Positions 36,574 to 45,516 of a stretch of 64,000 bases of DNA are shown here, in pieces (positions within the stretch are counted from its first letter, which is position 1; every line of letters begins with the position of its first letter). Below the pieces are notes generated by a model. That model searched no databases, was not told the DNA's origin, and saw only the letters and a list, made by a program, of their open reading frames with translations. Origin of the DNA: Candidatus Bacteroides merdigallinarum (GTDB lineage: Bacteria; Bacteroidota; Bacteroidia; Bacteroidales; Bacteroidaceae); contig DXBX01000026.1 in NCBI GenBank assembly GCA_019116285.1, positions 81,014-145,013 of the forward strand, written 5' to 3'. Made by a program: the position numbers and the translations under genes.

Positions 36574-37839
36574 ATGAAAAAGATTGTTTTTTTATCGCTT
36601 GTGGCCTTGTGCCTCCCGTGGGGACTGTTGGCGCAGGGCGTGGTGGACGACCTTTATTACGTGCCTTCCAAGAAAAATCAGGTCAGGGAACAGAAAAATA
36701 CCCGCGAGACCGTCGTCGTGACCGATGCGGACCAGGTGGTGGTGAAGTCCCGTTCGCCGCAGACCGTCCGCGCCACGGCCGGGGGAACCACCGTCGTCGT
36801 CCGCGACACGGACGGGCGGACGATGGACGTGGATGCCTACAATCGCCGCTACGATTCGTCGGACTATGACTTCACGGCGCAGAACGACACCCTCTACATC
36901 GACCGTCAGGAGGACGACGGGCTGGAGGGCGAGTGGGTCGGCGGCTTCGATGGCTCGGCGGATGACTACGAGTATGCCACGCGCATCATCCGCTTCCGCA
37001 ATCCGCGCTACGCCATCCCCGTCAGCAGTCCGCTCTACTTCGACGTGGTCTACGGGCTGAACACGTGGGATTGGAACGTCTATTATGACGGCTTCTACGC
37101 CTATGCCTTCCCCACGTTCACCAACCGTTTGTGGTGGGACTGGCGTTTCAACAGCGTCGGCTGGTGGGGTTATCCCTACTACGGCTGGGGTTGGGGCTGG
37201 CATGGCTGGTACGACCCGTGGTATTATGGCGGGTGGGCTTGGCATCATCCGCACTGGCACGGTCCGCATTGGCACGGTCCGTGGCATCCGGGACCGGGGC
37301 GTTGGGGCACGTATTCGCACCGCCGGCTTTACGGTTCGCGCGGAGCTTCCGTGCCGGGACGTCCGGCTTCCGTCATCAACGGGGGCAACTCCTTGCGGGG
37401 AAATAGCGTTCGGCGTGGCACGACTTCGGGTACTTCGCGCAGAGTTGTAGGTACTCGCTCGGCCACTTCGCGTCGGAACACTTCGGCCGGCACGCGGTCT
37501 ACGGGCATCAACTCTTCCACCCGCCGCGCGGGGACTTATACTCGTCCCACGGGTACTTCGTCGGTGAATCGTACCGGTACCGCCCGCCGCACAGGCAGAA
37601 CCTACGGCACGGGCACCTCGACCCGCACGTACAACCGCGGCTCCAGCACCACGCGGCGGCGCACGTACCAATATAACAATGAGGGCAACTCCTCGCGTAC
37701 CCGTTCTTACAGCACGCCGCAGCGGTCCGGCTCTTCCCGTTCCACCTTCTCTACAGGCGGAGGCGGTTCGGTCCGTTCGTCGGGCGGTATGCGCAGTGGT
37801 GGCGGTTCGCGTTCGGGCGGAGGAAGCCGCCGGCGCTGA
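36574..37839 (+). CDS. Secreted Trp/His/Gly-rich protein with Arg/Ser/Thr-rich tail
   Basis: 421 residues with a signal peptide (ALCLPWGLLAQ). Residues about 155-250 are extraordinarily rich in Trp, Tyr, Gly and His (for example GWGWGWHGWYDPWYYGG and HHPHWHGPHWHGPWHPG); residues 250-421 are a low-complexity Arg/Ser/Thr/Gly region ending GGSRSGGGSRRR. Related proteins occur before OMPP1-like genes in Bacteroidales. The His clusters could bind metal. Function unknown. Confidence 0.8.
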   Translation: MKKIVFLSLVALCLPWGLLAQGVVDDLYYVPSKKNQVREQKNTRETVVVTDADQVVVKSRSPQTVRATAGGTTVVVRDTDGRTMDVDAYNRRYDSSDYDFTAQNDTLYIDRQEDDGLEGEWVGGFDGSADDYEYATRIIRFRNPRYAIPVSSPLYFDVVYGLNTWDWNVYYDGFYAYAFPTFTNRLWWDWRFNSVGWWGYPYYGWGWGWHGWYDPWYYGGWAWHHPHWHGPHWHGPWHPGPGRWGTYSHRRLYGSRGASVPGRPASVINGGNSLRGNSVRRGTTSGTSRRVVGTRSATSRRNTSAGTRSTGINSSTRRAGTYTRPTGTSSVNRTGTARRTGRTYGTGTSTRTYNRGSSTTRRRTYQYNNEGNSSRTRSYSTPQRSGSSRSTFSTGGGGSVRSSGGMRSGGGSRSGGGSRRR

Positions 37840-37874
37840 CAGACGGCTCTTTCTTATTTCTTTTTTAATGTATA

Positions 37875-39527
37875 ATGATAATGAAGACAAGAATCCTGAC
37901 ACTGGCTTGCGCCCTCCTGATGGGAGCCGGCGCGGCCGCACAAACCATATATGATGCCGCAACCATCGCCCAAAAGGACTTGAACGGCACGGCCCGCTTC
38001 GTGGGTATGGGCGGGGCGATGGGCGCCTTGGGCGGGGACATCTCCACCATGGGGACTAATCCTGCCGGTATCGGTATCTACCGCAGCAATGATGTGATGG
38101 CCACGTTCGGCTATTCGCTGGCCAGCACCGAGATAAACAATGCGGGGACAACCCTGTCTGCCGACAAGGCCCGCTGGAACTTCGACAACATCGGGGTCGT
38201 CATCTCCACCAAAATCGGCAATGTGACTCCCTTGCGCTACGTGAATTTCGGTTTCAACTACCACAAGGCCAAGTCCTTCTATCGCACTCGCAGTGCGGCA
38301 GGTGACCTGGGCGGCTACACGCAACTGGACGTCATTGCCGCACAGGCCGACGGGCTGACGCCGGATTATTGGGGTAGCGGCAACATATTCGACCACAACG
38401 ATATCGGCTGGCTCTCCGCTCTGGGTTGGGAAGGTTACTTAATTAGTCCCACGCTGACCGACCAACCCACGGACTGGCGCGCCCAGGATGATCAGGGCAA
38501 TCCCCTGTTCTTCGACGGCAATGGCGGGCTGACCTCTTCGCCCATCGGCGCGGACGGACGGCCCAATGCTCCGGCGTATGACGATTATGGCTTCTATGGC
38601 AATGTGGCAGGAGCGTACCCTTACCTCCGCGAGTTCCGTTCTTACGAACGTGGCGGCGTGGATCAGTATGACCTCAACGTCTCCTTTAATGTCAATGACC
38701 GCGTCTACTTGGGACTGACTGTAGGCATCTACGATGTGGACTATTCCAAGTATTCCCTATACAATGAAGACAGTGAGGGCGAAGGTGGCAATGGCTATGC
38801 GTTGGAGAGCCATAACAATATCAGCGGCTCGGGCGTGGACGTGAAGTTTGGCGTTATTCTGCGCCCGTTCGAGTACTCTCCCTTGCGTGTCGGCTTGGCA
38901 GTCCATACGCCTGTATTCTATAAGTTGACATACAGCACCTCTGCTATTCTTACATCGAACTACACGGACAACATTATAGACACCTATAACTATGTGGATG
39001 GCGACATGTGGTATGACTTCCGTCTGCAGACACCGTGGGTATTCAATGCCAGCCTGGGTTACACGGTTGGTTCATCCTTGGCTTTAGGCGCAGAGTACGA
39101 ATATGCGGACTATTCCGGTATGGATTTCAGTTATCCGGAAGGAGGCTCAATGGATTGGGAGAACAACGAGGCCGGACTTTGCCTGCAAGGGGTACACACT
39201 TTGCGTTTGGGGGCTGAATTTAAGCCCGCTCCGGCCTTCTCGTTGCGTGCCGGGTATAATTTCACTACCTCTGCTTACAAAGAAGATGCCTTCAAGGCAT
39301 TAGCGGTGAATTCTCTGACAACCGATACGGATTTTGCCAATCTTAAGTCTGCCCATACAGTTACGCTGGGGTTGGGATATCACACCGGTTCCTTCTATGC
39401 CGACCTGGCTTATAAGTATGACACCTATAAATCGGATTTCTATCCCTTCATGGCCGAGGGCATCATGCCGATGAAAGAGACGGATACCCGTAGTAAGGTT
39501 CTCCTGACTTTGGGTTATCGTTTTTGA
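37875..39527 (+). CDS. Outer-membrane beta-barrel protein, OMPP1/FadL/TodX type
   Basis: 550 residues (start 37875, or 37881 for MKTRILTL). Signal peptide to about GAAAQ; then GTARFVGMGGAMGALGGDIS and MGTNPAGIGIYRS, the N-terminal signature of FadL-like long-chain solute channels. Beta-barrel alternation throughout and a terminal aromatic (LLTLGYRF) as recognised by BAM. 35 bp downstream of the W/H-rich protein, so probably cotranscribed. Confidence 0.82.
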   Translation: MIMKTRILTLACALLMGAGAAAQTIYDAATIAQKDLNGTARFVGMGGAMGALGGDISTMGTNPAGIGIYRSNDVMATFGYSLASTEINNAGTTLSADKARWNFDNIGVVISTKIGNVTPLRYVNFGFNYHKAKSFYRTRSAAGDLGGYTQLDVIAAQADGLTPDYWGSGNIFDHNDIGWLSALGWEGYLISPTLTDQPTDWRAQDDQGNPLFFDGNGGLTSSPIGADGRPNAPAYDDYGFYGNVAGAYPYLREFRSYERGGVDQYDLNVSFNVNDRVYLGLTVGIYDVDYSKYSLYNEDSEGEGGNGYALESHNNISGSGVDVKFGVILRPFEYSPLRVGLAVHTPVFYKLTYSTSAILTSNYTDNIIDTYNYVDGDMWYDFRLQTPWVFNASLGYTVGSSLALGAEYEYADYSGMDFSYPEGGSMDWENNEAGLCLQGVHTLRLGAEFKPAPAFSLRAGYNFTTSAYKEDAFKALAVNSLTTDTDFANLKSAHTVTLGLGYHTGSFYADLAYKYDTYKSDFYPFMAEGIMPMKETDTRSKVLLTLGYRF

Positions 39528-39557
39528 AGATTCACCAGTTAATGGTAATTAATGACT

Positions 39558-39590
39558 AAAAAAAGGCTCCTCATCGGAGCCTTTCCTTTT
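39558..39590 (+). terminator. Rho-independent terminator of the OMPP1-like gene
   Basis: AAAGGCTCC (39562-39570), loop TCATC, GGAGCCTTT (39576-39584), then a T-rich tail. Confidence 0.85.
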
Positions 39591-39608
39591 GTGTAGAAAC
39601 TAAGGCAT

Positions 39609-39641
39609 AAAAAAGGATGCGCATAGGGACGCATCCTTTTT
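39609..39641 (-). terminator. Rho-independent terminator of the rubrerythrin gene
   Basis: AAAAAGGATGCG and CGCATCCTTTTT form a near-perfect stem with a short loop. On the minus strand it lies just beyond the rubrerythrin stop and ends in a U-run. Confidence 0.8.
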
Positions 39642-39664
39642 AATAGTCTTTGTAAAGGGCTTGA

Positions 39665-40222
39665 TTACTTCTTGAAGTAGCGGTTGTACAAGCCTTCGAA
39701 GCCCTTGCCGTGACGAGCCTCGTCCTTGGCCATTTCGTGAACCGTGTCGTGGATGGCATCCAGGTTCAGGGCCTTGGCACGCGTAGCGATACGCTTCTTG
39801 TCTTCGCAAGCGCCACACTCGGCAGCCATGCGTTTCTCCAGGTTGGTCTTCGTATCCCAAACCACATCGCCCAGCAACTCTGCGAACTTGGCAGCATGCT
39901 CAGCCTCTTCCCAAGCATAACGCTTGTAAGCTTCGGCGATTTCGGGATAACCTTCGCGGTCAGCCTGACGGCTCATGGCCAGGTACATGCCGACTTCAGT
40001 GCATTCGCCCATGAAGTGGTTGTTCAGGTCTTTGATCATTTCATCGTCGCAACCCTTGGCTACGCCGATAACATGCTCGTCGGCAAATACCAGGGGACCA
40101 TCCGTGGTCTGCTCTTCAACTTCCACGAACTTGCTGGCCGGAGCCTTGCAGAGGGGGCACTTCTCGGGAGCGGCATCACCTTCGTAGATGTAACCGCAAA
40201 CTGTACATCTGAATTTCTTCAT
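39665..40222 (-). CDS. Reverse rubrerythrin (rubredoxin domain first)
   Basis: 185 residues. An N-terminal rubredoxin-like domain ([20 protein letters not shown], then LCK) precedes a ferritin-like diiron domain with [25 protein letters not shown] and DEARHGKGF. The domain order is the reverse of classic rubrerythrin. NADH-dependent peroxide reduction for oxidative-stress defence. 37 bp after a Fur-type regulator gene on the same strand. Confidence 0.92.
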   Translation of the reverse strand: MKKFRCTVCGYIYEGDAAPEKCPLCKAPASKFVEVEEQTTDGPLVFADEHVIGVAKGCDDEMIKDLNNHFMGECTEVGMYLAMSRQADREGYPEIAEAYKRYAWEEAEHAAKFAELLGDVVWDTKTNLEKRMAAECGACEDKKRIATRAKALNLDAIHDTVHEMAKDEARHGKGFEGLYNRYFKK

Positions 40223-40259
40223 TTTCTTTTCTCCTTTAATGAATTAGTTAGTTAGTAAA

Positions 40260-40691
40260 TCAGTTATTTATAATATCAAAACGCTTTTCCTGCATGCAAT
40301 GTTTACAGATACCCTTATAATAATGGTGTATTTCCTGTATCTGATGCCCGTCCCGTTCCATTTCGCCCGGATGCGAATCGCTTTCCGTGGGCGTAAGGTC
40401 GTATATCCGTCCGCAACACTTACAGAAGAAGTGTGCATGGGGGGGGGTCACGGCATCATAGCATGTGTTCCGTCCGTCTATGGTCAAGGTCTGTATCGCT
40501 CCGTTCTCGCTCAGCAGTCTTAAGGTATTGTACACCGTAGTCTTGGAGAGCGTGGGGATGGAAGGCGAAAGAGCTACATAGATTTCGTCCACCGTGGGAT
40601 GCGTGCGATGCGCCATCAGGTATTCCATAATGGCTATCCGCTGCACGGATGGCTTGATGTGGTGGCTTTGCAATCGTTCTATAACATCCAT
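40260..40691 (-). CDS. Fur-family regulator, probably PerR-like
   Basis: 143 residues. Winged helix with HPTVDEIYVALSPSIPTLSK and TTVYNTLRLLSENG; dimerisation domain with metal ligands HAHFFCKCCG and ICKHCM. Cotranscription with a peroxide-scavenging rubrerythrin suggests peroxide sensing (PerR) rather than iron. Autoregulation is likely from the palindrome at 40704-40716. Confidence 0.88.
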   Translation of the reverse strand: MDVIERLQSHHIKPSVQRIAIMEYLMAHRTHPTVDEIYVALSPSIPTLSKTTVYNTLRLLSENGAIQTLTIDGRNTCYDAVTPPHAHFFCKCCGRIYDLTPTESDSHPGEMERDGHQIQEIHHYYKGICKHCMQEKRFDIINN

Positions 40692-40703
40692 TGGTTACGG
40701 GTT

Positions 40704-40716
40704 TGTAATCATTACA
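40704..40716. promoter_or_regulatory. Candidate operator of the Fur/PerR-like regulator
   Basis: TGTAATCATTACA is a 6-1-6 palindrome, 13 bp before the regulator ATG. A promoter lies just upstream on the minus strand (TTACTTTG near 40730, TTTG about 20 nt before it), so a bound repressor would sit on the start of transcription. Confidence 0.5.
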
Positions 40717-40843
40717 TTTTTAATTCCGTTGCAAAGTAAAGCATTTCCTGCTTAACAACCAAATATTTTGGGGAGAAAAAAAGCGGATTGCCTGAATTTA
40801 TGTGAAAGGCATCCGCTTATCTATTATATTTATTAAGGTGTGG

Positions 40844-42601
40844 CTATTGATGCGCTTGTATATATTGTGCGGGCGTCATTCCACATTCCTTGAGAAACGC
40901 CCGGTAGAAGGTGGCCCGGCTTCTGAAGCCAGCTTCCTCGCCGATGGCCATGATGGAGTAGTGGGGCTTCTCCTTCATCAGCTTCAAGGCATGCCGCACG
41001 CGCAGCCGGTTCAGGTAATCACTGACATTCTCTGCGTGGGCATATTCCCGCAGAAGGTGGGGCAGGTCGTTCTTGTTGACATGGGTGATGGCCAGCAAGT
41101 CGTCGCGGCCGAAATCGGGCCGGAGGAACAGCTGTTGTTCAGTCAGTAGCTGCTCCATGCGCAGGAAGTGGGTATATTCCGTGGAGTCCTCCCGGAGGGG
41201 AGTGGAGGCTGCATCCGCGTCTTCTGCACCGGTGGCCTTGTCCTCGGCGACGGTTTCCCCGGAGGTGGAGGGGATGTGTGCGAGGGTCTTGTACAGTTCT
41301 TCCCGTTGGGCTTGCAGCTCGTCCAGTTGTTTGACAAGCAGCTTGTTGCGCCGCCTGGATTGCCGCAGGTCCCGTCCGATGATGATCAGCAGGGCCAGCA
41401 GCAGGACGAATGACAGTCCCGATGCGCCCAGCAGGAGGGTGCGCCGTTGCATGTCCGCACGGGTCTGCTCCAATTGCCTTTCTTTCTCGTTCAGGCGGAA
41501 GGCCGTGGCCAGCTCCTGGGCTTGCTCCCTCCGTTCGCGTTGGTGGATGCTGTCCTGCAGGGTCGTGAACCGACGTTGCCAGGCATAGGCCGCCTGGTAT
41601 TGGTGCAGTCCCCGGAAAGCCTCTGCCTGTCGGTCCAGCAGAATCAGGTAGTTATAATTGACCGTGTCGTTGCTAAAGTTTCGGGCATGCTGGGCAAGGT
41701 CTTCTTCATTCAACTTCAGCGCTTCGGAATACCGGTGGGCGGCCAGCAGGTAGGGGATGATTTCGCCCCGGTAGTTGGGTTGCTTGGAGAAGTCAGTCTC
41801 TTGGAAGCGGCGGTAATAGTCGGCCGCTTCTTCTGTCTGTCCGTTGTCTTGCAGTAGAAAGGCCATCTTGGAGTAGACATAGCCGTATTGCTGGTCGATG
41901 TAGCCGTTGGGCGGGCCGGGCATGCCGCTCATTTTCTTTATCAAGGCCTCGCGTTTGCGTCCGGTCGCTATGGCTTCGTCCGGCCGGCCGTTGTCCATCA
42001 GCAGGGTCATCAGTTGGCCATATGCCGTGGAGAGATGCGCCATGGCCAGTACTCCTTTTTCACTTTCCAGGCACTTCTGTCCCTCTTGGTAGGCAGCCAA
42101 GGCCTGGTCAAAAAGCTGCATCTTGGCATAGATGCCGCCCATGACGTAGTGTATGGAGCCTTCGGTCATCCGGCTGTCCTGTTGCCGGGCCAGTCCGATG
42201 GCCTCTTGACATAGCCGGATGGCTTCCTCGTATTGCAGTTGTGCGTTCAGCGCGTCTATCAGGTCGCGCATTGCTTCCAGCTTCCGTCGGGGGGATGCCT
42301 GCACCGAGTCGTTGGCAAGCGCCCGTCTGGCATATTTCTCCATCAGGTAGTATTCGCCGGCCATCTCGTGGCAGCGTGTGCGGAGTATGTCTATCCGGTA
42401 GGGCGGTAGGCCCGGTGCGTGTCGTTGTTCTGCCGTGTCCAGCAGTGCCAGTGCGCGGTGGGGGTCGTGGAGCAGAATATCTTGGATACTATCCGGGCAT
42501 AACAGTTCGTCCGGGATGGGCCGAGCCTGTAGCGGCATTAGGGAGATGAATAGCCATCCCATTATCCGGGATGCGAGGTTGCAGGTATGTTTGATGCGCA
42601 T
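40844..42601 (-). CDS. TPR/transmembrane/AraC-type helix-turn-helix regulator
   Basis: 585 residues: signal or anchor (MGWLFISLMPLQARPIP), TPR-like repeats about 40-350 (for example EGSIHYVMGGIYAKMQLFDQ), a transmembrane helix (LLGASGLSFVLLLALLIIIG), a coiled linker, and a C-terminal AraC-type domain (NRLRVRHALKLMKEKPHYSI, FRSRATFYRAFLKECGMTP). A membrane-tethered sensor-regulator with periplasmic TPRs. Divergent from the lipoprotein cluster at 43059-46734, its possible target. Confidence 0.85.
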   Translation of the reverse strand: MRIKHTCNLASRIMGWLFISLMPLQARPIPDELLCPDSIQDILLHDPHRALALLDTAEQRHAPGLPPYRIDILRTRCHEMAGEYYLMEKYARRALANDSVQASPRRKLEAMRDLIDALNAQLQYEEAIRLCQEAIGLARQQDSRMTEGSIHYVMGGIYAKMQLFDQALAAYQEGQKCLESEKGVLAMAHLSTAYGQLMTLLMDNGRPDEAIATGRKREALIKKMSGMPGPPNGYIDQQYGYVYSKMAFLLQDNGQTEEAADYYRRFQETDFSKQPNYRGEIIPYLLAAHRYSEALKLNEEDLAQHARNFSNDTVNYNYLILLDRQAEAFRGLHQYQAAYAWQRRFTTLQDSIHQRERREQAQELATAFRLNEKERQLEQTRADMQRRTLLLGASGLSFVLLLALLIIIGRDLRQSRRRNKLLVKQLDELQAQREELYKTLAHIPSTSGETVAEDKATGAEDADAASTPLREDSTEYTHFLRMEQLLTEQQLFLRPDFGRDDLLAITHVNKNDLPHLLREYAHAENVSDYLNRLRVRHALKLMKEKPHYSIMAIGEEAGFRSRATFYRAFLKECGMTPAQYIQAHQ

Positions 42602-42627
42602 GGGCTTTTGTTTGTGTTATTTGCGGG

Positions 42628-42635
42628 CAAAGGTA
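42628..42635 (-). promoter_or_regulatory. -7 box for the TPR/AraC regulator
   Basis: The minus strand reads TACCTTTG, an exact match, 27 nt before the ATG. Confidence 0.45.
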
Positions 42636-42710
42636 GTGAAAACTTTGGAAGATAGCCGTTGCCCACAGATAAAGTTGGCTAGGTATCTACTAAAAACGCC
42701 CAATCCCTCT

Positions 42711-42831
42711 GAAAAACTGTATTTCTAGGCTGGAAATGTGCATTTCTAGGTTGAAAATGTACATTTCTAGGTTGGAAATACACATTTCCAGGCTGGAAAT
42801 GAAGAATTCCTGAGCATTCGGTAAGTTTTTC
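42711..42831. repeat. Four 21-bp tandem units flanked by short inverted arms
   Basis: Units at 42721-42741, 42742-42762, 42763-42783 and 42784-42804 share ATTTCTAGGYTGGAAATGnnC; the core TTTCYAGGYTGGAAA is itself near-palindromic. Arms GAAAAACT (42711-42718) and AGTTTTTC (42824-42831) bracket it. The rest of the 457-bp gap (42602-43058) holds only promoter boxes. Confidence 0.75.
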
Positions 42832-42984
42832 TATGGCTTAGACATCTTTTGTAGAGACGTTGGGAAAAATGTTACGTCTGTATGTGTGTGTGAATCATCT
42901 GTTTTGGATAAAATGAGCTATGCGGTATGACAAATTGAAACTCTGGGATGTCGGGCCGGCTTATCTGTTTTCGGGAGAATTGGT

Positions 42985-42992
42985 TATCTTTG
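42985..42992 (+). promoter_or_regulatory. -7 box for the 43059-46734 cluster
   Basis: TATCTTTG, an exact match, about 67 nt before the first ATG. Confidence 0.45.
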
Positions 42993-43058
42993 TGCCGGGA
43001 AGTCAGACGAGGTTTCTCTTCTCCCTAGTTATTATTCATTAAAAAACAAACGATAGAA

Positions 43059-43454
43059 ATGAAAGAATCAATCAAAGGATGGCGCACTTGGTGCGCAGTG
43101 CGGCTGTTGGTGGCCGTGGCTCTTATGGGAACTGTATTCATGGCTTGTTCGGATGATGACGAGCCTGTCAATGTGGTATATACAGCAAGCTTTGAGAGTT
43201 TCCACGGATCGGGTGAGAATTTTATGGCCGAATTGGCATTGGTAGAGCAGGCTTATATGAAGGCTTTGAATATCTCCGAGTCTCCTTTTATGTTGAACGG
43301 CATCATGGCGGAATGCGATGCGCTGGTCAAGGCTGCTTGTGAAAGAGCTGAGGCAGAAGTGGAGGCCATGGGACTGATGGACATCTCTTTCACCTATGTG
43401 GTGAAGAACAACAATACAGGACAGCATGTCTATTCCTATACATACGGTAATTGA
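43059..43454 (+). CDS. Hypothetical lipoprotein
   Basis: 131 residues. Lipobox VFMACSDDDE with acidic residues just after the cysteine, the Bacteroides surface-export pattern (roughly S/D-D-D). A helical, Glu-rich middle and a Tyr-rich end (SYTYGN). No known family. First gene of a four-gene cluster. Confidence 0.65.
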   Translation: MKESIKGWRTWCAVRLLVAVALMGTVFMACSDDDEPVNVVYTASFESFHGSGENFMAELALVEQAYMKALNISESPFMLNGIMAECDALVKAACERAEAEVEAMGLMDISFTYVVKNNNTGQHVYSYTYGN

Positions 43455-43508
43455 TGCTTTCCTGGCCAAGGATGAAAAGTTGATGTTTCTATTTATCGGA
43501 TAAAAGGA

Positions 43509-44762
43509 ATGAAGACAAGACGATTCGTGAATTATATGGGCGGCCTGTTGTGCGCCCTGCCCCTGTTGTCCGCCTGCGACAATGACGACTGGAAGGACGA
43601 AGTGGATGCCCTCAAAGACCCCGTACCGCAAGGCATCGTGTGGCTGATGGACGATGTGACCACGGTGAACGGCGGCGAGTTTGAAATACGTTTCCGCGTG
43701 AATCCTTCGGGAGCCACCCTCACGGCAGAGAACTTCCAGCTGGACGTGGCGGATGAAACCGTTTACCGCTTGCAGACAGAGGAAACTGCCGCACAGACCA
43801 AGGCTTCGTATGTGACTACGCCGGCACATTACCAACTGCTATCCGTGACGCCGGATGTGAATGCTGATGGCGAGACGCTGGACGGCCAGTGGCTGGCCAC
43901 CATCGGTGTGCAGGCCGATGCGGACGTGTGGCTGGAGACCAAGCTGACGCTGGTGGCCAGCTATACGGATGTTGCCGGAAACACGGAGCTGGTGTCGTCC
44001 GACGTATTGGATGTGGAGATGCTGCCGCGTGCCACGGACGGGCTGAACATCTGGCATCCCTTGGCGCAGACCTATCGCGGCCATTCGACAGGCAATGTGC
44101 TGGATAATTATGTATTCCTGGATATGCAGTCGTTCGTGGCCGAGGACGGAAGGGTGAAGCAATACACGGCAGAAACCTGCCTGGCCGGCACTCCCCTCAT
44201 GGTGATGGACGAGGCAACGGCGCAGCGCATTCAGACGGAGAATGTAATCGCAGACAATTCCTACATAAAGCTGACTCCCGCCGGGACGGATTGGACGGAC
44301 TTCGAAGCGGAAGAAGATGCCACGTATGATTTCCGTGCCACGCTGAATCTGACCGACATCACCGGGACGGATTATGAGGTGCCTGTGGAGTACACCATTT
44401 ACCGGCGCAACGAACTTGTGCTGTCTTTGCCGGTGAATACCACCGACCGGAATTACTCGTTTGATGTGGCCGATGAATTGGCTTCACTGGGTTACTCGTC
44501 GGAGAACTTCAACGCGCTGCGCCGCAAGGTATTCTCGCCCACGACTTATCATGGCAAGGATGTGCCTGTGGCAGGTGTCAAATTGTCGGATGACATGCAA
44601 CTGAGTTTTAGTGTCTTTGGAACCTTGCAATCGGGTACGACGACCGTAGCGGATAATTTCCGGATATCCCTCCGACTGAACGTGCCGGAGGTGGTGTCGG
44701 ACAACGTTTCTTCTTTTGTCGTGCAGGATGTAATGCTGAAGGTGCAGCTGGTGGTGGAATAA
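43509..44762 (+). CDS. Hypothetical surface lipoprotein
   Basis: 417 residues. Lipobox PLLSACDNDD, followed by acidic residues that favour surface display. Beta-rich repeats such as DATYDFRATLNLTDITGTDY and VPVEYTIYRRNEL suggest tandem immunoglobulin-like domains. No recognised catalytic motif. Followed 15 bp later by the OMP gene. Confidence 0.65.
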   Translation: MKTRRFVNYMGGLLCALPLLSACDNDDWKDEVDALKDPVPQGIVWLMDDVTTVNGGEFEIRFRVNPSGATLTAENFQLDVADETVYRLQTEETAAQTKASYVTTPAHYQLLSVTPDVNADGETLDGQWLATIGVQADADVWLETKLTLVASYTDVAGNTELVSSDVLDVEMLPRATDGLNIWHPLAQTYRGHSTGNVLDNYVFLDMQSFVAEDGRVKQYTAETCLAGTPLMVMDEATAQRIQTENVIADNSYIKLTPAGTDWTDFEAEEDATYDFRATLNLTDITGTDYEVPVEYTIYRRNELVLSLPVNTTDRNYSFDVADELASLGYSSENFNALRRKVFSPTTYHGKDVPVAGVKLSDDMQLSFSVFGTLQSGTTTVADNFRISLRLNVPEVVSDNVSSFVVQDVMLKVQLVVE

Positions 44763-44777
44763 TACGGTTAGGAACAG

Positions 44778-45512
44778 ATGAAATCAATCAGATTGTTAAT
44801 GTTGCTGGTGCTTGCCACGTTGTGCGTTCTGCCCGTGGCAGCCCAGTGGCGTGTCGGCTTTCAGGCCGGTTATACGCACAATTCGCTGAGCACGGAGTCC
44901 GGTTATTTCTACGACCGTCGTTACGTGGCCTTGGGAGGCTTCACGGCCGGTGTACCCGTGCAGTATGCTTTCAATGACTGGCTGGCTGTGCAGGCCGAAG
45001 TGTCCTATGCACAGAAGAATTACGGTATGCGCCGTTCGGGTTTCTACGATGCGTTGCGCGAGGACAGGACCAACCATTACCTCTCCGTGCCTTTGTTTGC
45101 CCGGTTCTCCTTTGGCGGGACGAAATTGCGCGGTTTCCTGGATGCGGGCTTCTATGCCGGTGGCTGGTTGGCCGGCCGGCGTGAGGGGACCACGTTCTCT
45201 GTTTACGCAGAAAACGTCGAAGAGGACAATCCCTCCGGCATTGGCAATATAAAGGATTTATATACGTATGACGAGAAGTATGCGTTCGACTCGCGTCGCG
45301 ACAACCGCTTCGAAGGAGGCGCGTTGGTGGGTGTAGGTCTGGAGTATCGTCTTACTCCCGTATGGGCTGTCCTGGCCGAGTGCCGCTACCATCATAGCCT
45401 CACTGACATGCAGAAAGATTACATGCGGGGCCGTGTGCCGCGTTACCTTAACACCTTCCTTTTCCAGGTGGGGGTTCTGTTTACTTTCGGGGGCAATCAG
45501 TCAAACAATTGA
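44778..45512 (+). CDS. Outer-membrane beta-barrel protein (PorT-like)
   Basis: 244 residues. Signal peptide to PVAAQ, then a small barrel: WRVGFQAGYTHNSLSTES, DWLAVQAEVSYAQKNYGMRR, LRGFLDAGFYAGGWLAGRR, ending FQVGVLFTFGGNQSNN. Matches the OMP_b-brl/PorT-like group of Bacteroidota. The downstream peptidase ATG lies 4 bp after the stop. Confidence 0.78.
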   Translation: MKSIRLLMLLVLATLCVLPVAAQWRVGFQAGYTHNSLSTESGYFYDRRYVALGGFTAGVPVQYAFNDWLAVQAEVSYAQKNYGMRRSGFYDALREDRTNHYLSVPLFARFSFGGTKLRGFLDAGFYAGGWLAGRREGTTFSVYAENVEEDNPSGIGNIKDLYTYDEKYAFDSRRDNRFEGGALVGVGLEYRLTPVWAVLAECRYHHSLTDMQKDYMRGRVPRYLNTFLFQVGVLFTFGGNQSNN

Positions 45513-45516
45513 AACA

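Noticed and set aside
42721..42804. CRISPR array
   Set aside because: Units are contiguous 21-bp repeats without unique spacers, and no cas gene is present.
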